This document shows, piece after piece, positions 57,670 to 64,000 of a DNA stretch of 64,000 bases (position 1 is the stretch's first letter; each line of letters begins with the position of its first letter). Below the pieces are notes generated by a model, which was not told the origin of the DNA, did no database searches, and saw nothing but the letters and a program-made list of their open reading frames with translations. The stretch is taken from assembly GCF_023806635.1 (NCBI RefSeq), contig NZ_JAMTDQ010000085.1:1-64000 (forward strand), in the 5' to 3' direction. Position numbers and translations under genes: made by a program. Source of the stretch: Accumulibacter sp. (GTDB lineage Bacteria; Pseudomonadota; Gammaproteobacteria; Burkholderiales; Rhodocyclaceae).

Positions 57670-58422
57670 TCACGCCGTGCCGTCGTCCCGGTAGCCAGCG
57701 CGCCGCGCATGTCGCGCGCGGAGGGCCATCGCCATCTCGAAAGCGGCTTGCGTGAAGCTCAGGATCTCGGCGAACTCCTCGTCGCTCAGCGCCCGCGCGT
57801 CGTCGTTGCTGCGATAGACGTTGACGAACTGATGTTCGCGGACGGTCTGCAACACCAGCCTGCCGACACCCAGGGCCTCGAGGGTCTGCCACAGCTCGGG
57901 GTTCGATGCCCGCGTGAAGCGCATGACGAAACCGACCGGATCGTTGCGGCCAAAGACGGCTGCCAGGCGCAGGATCAGTTCGAAGGACAGGGCCAGGCGC
58001 CCATTCTCGATCGCCTCGATCAGCGTCGGATCCTTGAGATCGATCGCCTGGCCGACTTCGGCGATCGTCAGTCCGGCCGTCTCGCGCACGGCGCGCAGTG
58101 CCGCGCCCGTCTTCGCCCACGCGGCCGTATCGCCGACGCCGGGCAGCACGGCGCGCACCACCTCGCTCGCGGCGTCGATCGGATGTCCCTCCTGCAGCGC
58201 CCTGCCGACCTTGCCGGCAGTCTGCAGCGCCCGCCCGGCAACGACCGTCGCCGAACTGAGGTCGAGCAACCTGCCGGCCATCGCCCGCACCTGGTCGACG
58301 ATCCCCGGTTCGTTCGCCGGCGGTGCGGCAGGCGCCGCCGCCTCCGGTGTCGTCTTCGGGGTGCCTCGCTTGCCAGTCGATCCTGCCTTGCGTCGTCCTG
58401 ATGATGTGGGCGGGGTAGTCAT
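57670..58422 (-). CDS. HTH (XRE-type) transcriptional regulator-like protein
   Basis: A 250-residue protein beginning at ATG 58422, with AGGAGA 8 bases upstream. The N-terminal 40 residues are Ala/Pro/Thr-rich, then a helical segment (about 41-100, IVDQVRAMAGRLLDL onward), and an XRE-type helix-turn-helix at about 105-160 with LTIAEVGQAIDLKDPTLIEAIENG. A helical C-terminal part ends with an Arg-rich tail. It begins 111 bases after the periplasmic adaptor gene on the same strand and could regulate that cluster. Function is not known. Confidence 0.7.
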   Translation of the reverse strand: MTTPPTSSGRRKAGSTGKRGTPKTTPEAAAPAAPPANEPGIVDQVRAMAGRLLDLSSATVVAGRALQTAGKVGRALQEGHPIDAASEVVRAVLPGVGDTAAWAKTGAALRAVRETAGLTIAEVGQAIDLKDPTLIEAIENGRLALSFELILRLAAVFGRNDPVGFVMRFTRASNPELWQTLEALGVGRLVLQTVREHQFVNVYRSNDDARALSDEEFAEILSFTQAAFEMAMALRARHARRAGYRDDGTA

Positions 58423-58533
58423 GGTGATCGTCTCCTGATGCGCTGCCGGCCCGAATGCCGGCATCGGGCACATCGACAACCGCTACAGTACAGGCGGCGA
58501 GGCTGCAGGGGCAAGTGGCATCGCTGCAGTAGG

Positions 58534-59421
58534 TCACGGCGGCTTCGCCGGCGTCGCCGGCTGGCGCGCGCCCGCGGAACCGCCCGCAGCACCCGCCGGG
58601 CGCCCACCGACGCCGGCGATGCTCGCCTTGCACTTGATCCCCGCCGGCAGCTTCAATCCCGGATTGGCCATTTCGAGGCGGACGCCGAAGGTGCCGCTGG
58701 CGGCATCGTGGACGCGGTCGATGACCTTCACCTTCGCGACATGGCGGCCGCCGACCGGTGGCTCGGGCAGCACCTCGACGTTCTGCTCGAGCGCCAGCTT
58801 GCCGAAGGCCTCGATCGGCATCAGCACCTCGACGAACAGCGTGCCGATGTCGGCCAGGCGCAGGATCGGCTTGCGCAGGTCGCGGTTGTCGGCCAGTTCG
58901 CCGGCACTCAGCAGGCGATCGACGACGACGCCATCGACCGGGCTCCTGATCGTCCGCAGGCGCAACTGTTCGGACAGGCGGCGGTACTCGATCTCGGCCA
59001 GCCGGCGGTCGTCGCGCGCCTCGACCAGCTCGGACTCGGCGAGCCGCTTCTCGGTCAGCGCCTCGTCGCGGTCGTGCAGCGAGATGAACGACTGCCCGGC
59101 GAGCTTCTCGCGCCGGTTGTACTTGGCGGTCGCGAACTCGACCCGGCTCTCGCCGGTCCGCACGCGCCCCTGCATCGTCGAGCGGTAACGCGCCGCCTCG
59201 GTCGCCGCCCGCTCGACGCCCGAATCGAGCGTCACCAGAACCTGCCCCGCCTTCACCATGTCGCCGCGGTCGACCCAGATCTTCTCGATCAACCCCTCGC
59301 TCGCCGCCCGCACGTCGACCGTCCGGCTCGGCTCGATGATGCAGTCGAACTCGCCGGCCAGCGCCGGCCCGGACAGAAACGCCAGCAGCACGCTGCCGCC
59401 GATCCGCATCGCCCCGTTCAT
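58534..59421 (-). CDS. HlyD/MFP-family periplasmic adaptor subunit
   Basis: A 295-residue protein with a signal peptide (residues 1-22, GPALA then GEF). It has split biotinyl-lipoyl halves (GLIEKIWVDRGDMVKAGQVLVTLDS and IRSPVDGVVVDRLLSAGELAD) flanking a helical hairpin (about 75-155), then a beta-barrel segment and a C-terminal Gly/Ala/Pro-rich tail. That is the architecture of periplasmic membrane-fusion proteins. GGGGAG lies before the ATG, and only 3 bases separate it from the SecA-like gene, so it belongs to the same transcript. No RND pump or TolC gene accompanies it here. Confidence 0.88.
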   Translation of the reverse strand: MNGAMRIGGSVLLAFLSGPALAGEFDCIIEPSRTVDVRAASEGLIEKIWVDRGDMVKAGQVLVTLDSGVERAATEAARYRSTMQGRVRTGESRVEFATAKYNRREKLAGQSFISLHDRDEALTEKRLAESELVEARDDRRLAEIEYRRLSEQLRLRTIRSPVDGVVVDRLLSAGELADNRDLRKPILRLADIGTLFVEVLMPIEAFGKLALEQNVEVLPEPPVGGRHVAKVKVIDRVHDAASGTFGVRLEMANPGLKLPAGIKCKASIAGVGGRPAGAAGGSAGARQPATPAKPP

Positions 59422-59424
59422 CGC

Positions 59425-61431
59425 CTACTCCCCTCTTCCGGCAAAGGCCAGGGACTTCTCGACCCGCTGGTCCTGTTCCATCGTCTGCCGCCGGATGCAC
59501 GCATTCTGCCGCTCGGCGGCCCCCTGCGCCAGCCGCCGCAGCAGCCGTCCGAGCAGCGGCGGCAGCAGGCCGTCGGCCGCCGCTTGCGCGCGCAGCCAGC
59601 CGAGCCACGGCGCGGCATGGGCGACGAAGAGTTCGTCATCGAGCGCGACGATCGCCTCGCAGGAACCCGGGTCACCCTGCCGCCCGGCGCGGCCGAAGAG
59701 CTGCCGGTCGATGCGCGCCGCGTCATGGAACTCCGACAGGATGACGTGCAGGCCACCGGCCCTACGCACTTCTTCGCTGAGGACGATGTCGGTTCCGCGC
59801 CCCGCCATGTTGGTCGCCACCGTGATCCGCCCGGGCGTTCCCGCCTGCCTGATGATCTCGGCCTCGTGCGCATCCTGGCGCGCATTGAGCACCTCGTGCG
59901 GCAGGCCGGCCGCCAGCAGCCGCTGACTGGCGACCTCTGAGGCCGCCACCGAACGCGTGCCGATCAGCACCGCCCGCCCGCCGGCGCGTATCTCGCTCGC
60001 CCGTTCGACGACTGCCGCCCAGCGCCGCTCGCTGGCGCAATACACGCGCTGCCCGAGGTCGCGGCGGATCATCGGCTCGTTGGTCGGGATGGCGACGACG
60101 TCGAGCGCATACACCGAACGCATTTCCGGCGCCACCTCGGTGGCGGTGCCGGTCATCCCGGCGAGACAGAGGTAGCGGCGGAAGAAGCGCTGATAGGTGA
60201 TGCGCGAGATGGTGTCGCGCCGTTTCGAGAGGTCGATTCCCTCCTTGACCTCGAGCATCTGCTGCAGGCCCCGCTCCCATGAGCGGTCGGGCAGCACGCG
60301 CCCGGTGTATTCATCGACGATCTGCAGCTTGCCCTCGACGATCAGGTAGTGCCGGTCGAGCTGGAACAGGTGCAGCGCCGACAGCGCCTGCTCGACGAGT
60401 TCCTCGCGCGCGCGTGCGATTCCCCAGAGGCCGGGCAGGCCGCGGGCGAAATCGCCGACCACGCCGCGCCCGGCGTCGCTCAGTTCGATGCTGCGCTCGT
60501 CGGGTCGCAGCCGGTAGTGCTCCTTCGCCGCCAGTCCGGCGGCGAGCGCCAGCGCCTGCTCATAAAGTGCCCGCCCCTGCGGGTCTTCGGTATCGCTGGA
60601 GATGATCAGCGGCGTGCGCGCCTCGTCGATCAGCACGCTGTCGGCTTCGTCGACGATGGCGTAGAACAGTCCGCGCAGCAGTGCCGGTGCGGCACGCTGC
60701 GGCGTCCCGGCCAGCCAGCCGTCGACGCGGGCGCGACTGGCGCTGCGGCTGCGCTTCTGGCTGATGCGGTCGCGCAGGTAATCGAACACCAGATCCTTGT
60801 TGACGCAGTAGCTGACTTCACAGGCGTAGGCGGCAGCGCGCTCGTCGCGCTCCTGGCCGGGGACGACGAGGCCGACACGCAGGCCGAAGAAGGCGTAGAC
60901 CGGCGCCAGCAGTTCGGCATCGCGTCGCGCCAGGTAGTCGTTGACGGTGATCACGTGCACCGGCACGCCGGCGAGGGCGACGGTCACCGCCGGCAATACG
61001 GCGGTCAGCGTCTTGCCCTCGCCGGTCTGCATCTCGGCCAGCTTGCCGTACAGCAGCGCATGCCCGCCGATGAGCTGCACGGGGTAGTGACGCAGGCCGA
61101 GCAGCCGCGTGCACACTTCGCGCACGAGCGCGAAACACGCGACGACCGACGCCGCGACGAGACCATCGCTCGCCAGCTGCAGGCGGACGGCGGCGGCGCG
61201 GCGGCCGAGTTCGCCCTCGTCGAGCGCGGCGAGCGCATCGGCCTGCGCCTCGACCTCTGCCACGAAGCGCCGCCCGCGCTGCCGGCGCAGCGGCACGCCG
61301 CGCTGCGCCCAGCGCCCGCCGAGGCGACCGAGCAGGCGGTCGAAGCGATCGTCGCGCAGGTCGCCGCGCTCGGGGTAGAGTCCGGGCGCGAAGGCATGCA
61401 CCTGCCAGCCGGCGAGCAGCGCCCTAGACAT
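59425..61431 (-). CDS. SecA-like ATPase lacking the two-helix finger and C-terminal domains
   Basis: A 668-residue protein related to SecA. Conserved DEAD motor parts are present: LIGGHALLYGKLAEMQTGEGKT (Walker A, 134-141), TVNDYLARRDAELLAP, VDEADSVLIDEARTPLIIS (Walker B, DEAD 261-264), VDEYTGRVLPDRSWERGL, LAGMTGTATEVA, ATNMAGRGTDIVL (539-551) and GRAGRQGDPGS (580-590). Normal SecA is about 850-900 residues; this one stops soon after LDDELF (600), so most of the helical wing, the two-helix finger, and the zinc-binding tail are missing. The housekeeping SecA must be elsewhere. ATG 61431 overlaps the M50 gene by 8 bases, and the adaptor follows after 3. Confidence 0.85.
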   Translation of the reverse strand: MSRALLAGWQVHAFAPGLYPERGDLRDDRFDRLLGRLGGRWAQRGVPLRRQRGRRFVAEVEAQADALAALDEGELGRRAAAVRLQLASDGLVAASVVACFALVREVCTRLLGLRHYPVQLIGGHALLYGKLAEMQTGEGKTLTAVLPAVTVALAGVPVHVITVNDYLARRDAELLAPVYAFFGLRVGLVVPGQERDERAAAYACEVSYCVNKDLVFDYLRDRISQKRSRSASRARVDGWLAGTPQRAAPALLRGLFYAIVDEADSVLIDEARTPLIISSDTEDPQGRALYEQALALAAGLAAKEHYRLRPDERSIELSDAGRGVVGDFARGLPGLWGIARAREELVEQALSALHLFQLDRHYLIVEGKLQIVDEYTGRVLPDRSWERGLQQMLEVKEGIDLSKRRDTISRITYQRFFRRYLCLAGMTGTATEVAPEMRSVYALDVVAIPTNEPMIRRDLGQRVYCASERRWAAVVERASEIRAGGRAVLIGTRSVAASEVASQRLLAAGLPHEVLNARQDAHEAEIIRQAGTPGRITVATNMAGRGTDIVLSEEVRRAGGLHVILSEFHDAARIDRQLFGRAGRQGDPGSCEAIVALDDELFVAHAAPWLGWLRAQAAADGLLPPLLGRLLRRLAQGAAERQNACIRRQTMEQDQRVEKSLAFAGRGE

Positions 61432-63571
61432 CGAAGCGGGCGAGGAAGAGCTGCCGCAGGCGGCGTCCCCACTGCGTGGCGAGCGGCTCGGCGTGGTGAT
61501 GGAAGCGGACGAAGACGCGCGTGCCGATCTCCGGGCTGCCGGCTTCCGGCGGCAGTTCGAGGTCGAACTGGAACAGCCGCTGCAGCGTCCTGAGACCCTC
61601 GTTGTCGCGCGGATCGGTGGCGTGCGGTCCGCCGCCGGCGAGCGACAGCGCCCTGCTCGGCAATTGCTCGTGGCCGCCCGGGACTTCGCGCAGCAGGCGT
61701 GCGTCAGCGGTCCGGTCGAGGCGGTCGGCGAGCTTGACCTCGACCCGGGTGCGCCGCTCGCGAACGAGGGCGATGTCGTCCTGGCCGACGACGACGCGTA
61801 CCAGGCGCGGCGGCCCGCTGTCGATGTAGCCGAGGAGTTCTCCCTGACGGAGGTATCGCCCCGGCAGATCCGCGGCGCGCGCCAGCCTCAGCCGCCCCGG
61901 CATGCCGGCGACGACGAGCAGCAGTTCGAGTTTCTCCTCGGCACGCGCCAGCGCCACGCGCTCGCGCTGCAGGTCTTCCTGGATCGCCGCCGCCTGCGCG
62001 CGGTCGTCGAACATCAGCGCCGCGTACTGCACCGCGTACTGGCGGACGCGCGCCCGGCTCTCGTCGGCCTGCGCGGCGAGCGCCGGGTCGCGCATCGCCA
62101 GCAGCACGTCGCCGCTGGCGACCGTCGCCTCGGGTGCGGCGAAGAGATGCTCGACGAAGCCGCTGCCGGCAGCGCGCACCTCGGCGTTCTCGGGCACCCA
62201 GACGACGCCTTCGGCGTGCGTGCGCAGCGGCAGCGGCACGGCGAACAGCAGGAGCGCGAGCAACGCCAGGCCGCCGCAGGTGACGAGGCGTGCACGGCTG
62301 CGCGTGCGCTGCACTTCCGGGCTCGAGAGAACGTACGACAGGCCCTTGGCGAGCGGTCGCAGGAACATCGTCACCGCCGCCCAGATCGCCAGGACGACGC
62401 CGATGAAGAAGAACTCGCCGGCGATGAAGAGGATGATGGCGATCATCACCAGCGTCCGGTAGACGAACGAGGCGGCGCCGTAGAAGAGGAACCAGCGGCG
62501 CTCGCCCGGGCTCGCCAGCGGCCGCTCGATGTGCCTGACGCCGAGCAGGTATCGCTTGGCGAGCCACTGCCAGTACTGGTTCGAGCGGTTGCCGAGGTTG
62601 GGAATCTCGATCAGGTCGGCGAGGACGTAGTAGCCGTCGTAGCGCAGCAGCGGGTTGCCGTTGAAGAGCAGCGTCGAGGCGCCGGCGACGACGACGACGT
62701 TGAAGGCGACCGAGCGCAGCAGGCCGGGTTCGACGGTGACCCAGACGAGCATCGCGATGCCGGCGAGGAAGAGTTCGACGAGGATGCCGGCGGCGCCGAC
62801 CAGCGCGCGCCGCCACTTGCTGCGGAAGGCACCGGCGGCGCTGGCCTCGACGTAGGGGATCGGCGCCAGCACGAGGAGCATGATCCCCATCTCGTGCACT
62901 TCGCCACCGCCGGCCTTGACGGCGTAGCCATGTCCGAGTTCGTGCAGGCCCTTGAGCAGCGGGTAGATCAGCCAGAGCAGCAGCAGGTTGTCGGTGGCCA
63001 GCAACTGGTCGCTGAGGTTGCCGGTCAGTTCGGACCAATGGACGCCGGCGAGGACGGCCGCCGGCAGGACGACGAGCAGCCCGAGGGCGATGCCGGTGCG
63101 GCCGGCGAGCGGCTGCAGCAGTGGCCAGCTGCGCGCCAGGAAGGCGTCGGGATCCCACAGCGGGATGCGGATCGACATCGGGTTGATGAAGCTCTGCAGG
63201 AGCTTCTGGCGTTTCTCCTTGCGGCCGCGTTCGCCGAGTTCGTCGATGTCGGGCGGCAGGTCGGCCTGCAGCAGGTCGCCGGCGTGCAGTTGTGCGAGCA
63301 GGCGGATCACTTCGTCCTGCGTCGGCGCGTCGGCGCCGGCTTCGGCGGCGACCTGCTGCCAGATGGCGTCGATCGTCCGCTCGCCGTCGAGCAGGCGGAC
63401 GACGCGATGGGCGCCGGGGCTGAAGCGGTGCAGCTTGCCGGCGGCGCTGTCGTGCAGGACGTACCACAACTGGCCGCGGAAGCGCTGCCGCTGGATGCGG
63501 GCGTGCGCGCGCAGCGCCGGCCGCAGGGCGGCGACGCGGTACCACGAGGCGCTGAGGAAGGGGCCCGCCAT
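61424..63571 (-). CDS. PqqD-like / M50 zinc metalloprotease / HlyD-like fusion membrane protein
   Basis: A 715-residue three-part protein. Residues 30-108 match PqqD-like leader-recognition domains (LWYVLHDSAAGKLHRFSP, VVRLLDGERTIDAI). The membrane core (about 150-440) has the M50 site HELGH (210-214) and GNPLLRYDGYYVLADLIEIPN (305-325), the motif of the peptide zinc metalloprotease group. After the last helices, residues about 450-700 resemble a HlyD adaptor, with VWVPENAEVRAAGSGFVEHLF and GELLGYIDSG. A role in cleaving or moving a leader-bearing peptide across the inner membrane is inferred. Its ATG is 7 bases after the preceding adaptor stop. Confidence 0.85.
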   Translation of the reverse strand: MAGPFLSASWYRVAALRPALRAHARIQRQRFRGQLWYVLHDSAAGKLHRFSPGAHRVVRLLDGERTIDAIWQQVAAEAGADAPTQDEVIRLLAQLHAGDLLQADLPPDIDELGERGRKEKRQKLLQSFINPMSIRIPLWDPDAFLARSWPLLQPLAGRTGIALGLLVVLPAAVLAGVHWSELTGNLSDQLLATDNLLLLWLIYPLLKGLHELGHGYAVKAGGGEVHEMGIMLLVLAPIPYVEASAAGAFRSKWRRALVGAAGILVELFLAGIAMLVWVTVEPGLLRSVAFNVVVVAGASTLLFNGNPLLRYDGYYVLADLIEIPNLGNRSNQYWQWLAKRYLLGVRHIERPLASPGERRWFLFYGAASFVYRTLVMIAIILFIAGEFFFIGVVLAIWAAVTMFLRPLAKGLSYVLSSPEVQRTRSRARLVTCGGLALLALLLFAVPLPLRTHAEGVVWVPENAEVRAAGSGFVEHLFAAPEATVASGDVLLAMRDPALAAQADESRARVRQYAVQYAALMFDDRAQAAAIQEDLQRERVALARAEEKLELLLVVAGMPGRLRLARAADLPGRYLRQGELLGYIDSGPPRLVRVVVGQDDIALVRERRTRVEVKLADRLDRTADARLLREVPGGHEQLPSRALSLAGGGPHATDPRDNEGLRTLQRLFQFDLELPPEAGSPEIGTRVFVRFHHHAEPLATQWGRRLRQLFLARFDV

Positions 63572-63578
63572 GCCGCGC

Positions 63579-64000
63579 CTACGGCAGCCAGGTCCAGGCC
63601 TGCAGGCGCAGCCAGTCGCTCAGGCGGTGCGTCCAGATCCAGGCGTAGCTCTGCGCGCCGGCGTCGATCTTGCCGACGCCTTCCATTCCCGGGCGCAGCT
63701 TGAGGTCGCTGCGTGCCAGCCGCGCTTCGACGCGAAAGACGTTCCTGCCGTCCTCGGCTTCGGCGGTGGCGATGTTCTGCACCTCGAAGTCGAGGACTTC
63801 GCCGGCCAGGCCGGCGAGGACGAGGCGGCCCTTCTGGCCGGGACGGACGTCGCGGATGTCGCGATCCTCGACCTTGAGGATGACCCGCCAGGCGTCGAGC
63901 GGGGCGATCTCGAAGAGCAGCTTGCCCTGCTCGACCGGCGAGCCGAGGAGCTGGCTGAGGTCGCCGGAGACGACGATGCCGTCGAACGGGGCGACGATGC
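63579..64000 (-). CDS. HlyD-family adaptor, C-terminal part (continues beyond window)
   Basis: The last 140 codons of a gene entering from the right. The lipoyl half IVAPFDGIVVSGDLSQLLGS and PVEQGKLLFEIAPLDAWRV are standard HlyD adaptor features, followed by DIRDVRPGQKGRLVLAG and a beta-barrel. It ends in an unusual Trp-rich helix (YAWIWTHRLSDWLRLQAWTWLP split by a turn) that could bind the membrane or partner. It stops 7 bases before the M50 gene. The N-terminus is not visible. Confidence 0.85.
   Translation of the reverse strand, partial: IVAPFDGIVVSGDLSQLLGSPVEQGKLLFEIAPLDAWRVILKVEDRDIRDVRPGQKGRLVLAGLAGEVLDFEVQNIATAEAEDGRNVFRVEARLARSDLKLRPGMEGVGKIDAGAQSYAWIWTHRLSDWLRLQAWTWLP

Noticed and set aside
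61493-63703. A 736-codon plus-strand frame opposite the M50 gene.
   Set aside because: Composition is Arg/Asp/Glu-rich with no recognisable domain; the minus strand has HELGH and the adaptor motifs.

Overview
The window is a dense, high-GC stretch of chromosome from a Gram-negative bacterium. Gene content points to a betaproteobacterium of the Rhodocyclales, for example a relative of Candidatus Accumulibacter, Propionivibrio or Dechloromonas. The basis is cytochrome-c-dependent NO reductase under an Fnr/Dnr box, a PilGHIJ-ChpA chemosensory cluster, linked pilT-pilU-yggS-proC-yggT, pyrB with an inactive PyrC', a polyphosphate kinase 2 and c-type cytochromes. The taxonomic call is inference. 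No tRNA, rRNA, CRISPR array or intact insertion sequence was seen.

Layout. 1-2.2 kb: denitrification genes norC-norB and the first 39 codons of norQ, whose sequence breaks off before its Walker A motif near position 52. 2.5-11.2 kb: small housekeeping and transport genes (DUF4124 protein, class II aldolase, cutA-dsbD, beta-helix protein, kup, CorA-like transporter). 11.2-14.3 kb: thiD-thiE-hemL and a rubredoxin gene. 14.3-23.3 kb: complete type IV pilus chemosensory operon pilG-pilH-pilI-pilJ-chpA. 23.3-28.6 kb: photolyase, then yqgE-ruvX-pyrR-pyrB-pyrC'. 28.6-33.2 kb: yggS-proC-yggT-yggU and, divergently, pilT-pilU. 33.2-38.0 kb: rRNA methyltransferase, hemJ, an SDR protein, an iron-sulfur flavoreductase and an HDOD protein. 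38.1-43.5 kb: complete branched-chain amino-acid ABC operon livKHMGF and a small cytochrome c. 43.7-48.4 kb: ilvD, lgt, malonyl-CoA decarboxylase and a VOC protein. 48.6-55.5 kb: three overlapping signalling genes (hemerythrin-PAS hybrid kinase, Cache-PAS kinase, REC-HD-GYP). 55.8-57.5 kb: ppk2 and a Cache-domain protein separated by a bidirectional terminator.

The right end (58.5-64.0 kb, running off the window) is the most unusual part. It is a tightly packed minus-strand operon of an HlyD-type adaptor (partial), a PqqD-M50 protease-HlyD membrane fusion, a truncated SecA-like ATPase and a second periplasmic HlyD-type adaptor, followed by an HTH regulator. The parts suggest an envelope peptide- or protein-handling/export machine in which a SecA-type motor stripped of its two-helix finger works with an intramembrane protease and adaptor proteins. 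I know of no characterised system with this composition.

The genes together describe a motile-by-twitching, respiratory, denitrifying heterotroph that senses oxygen or redox state and has polyphosphate-linked nucleotide metabolism.
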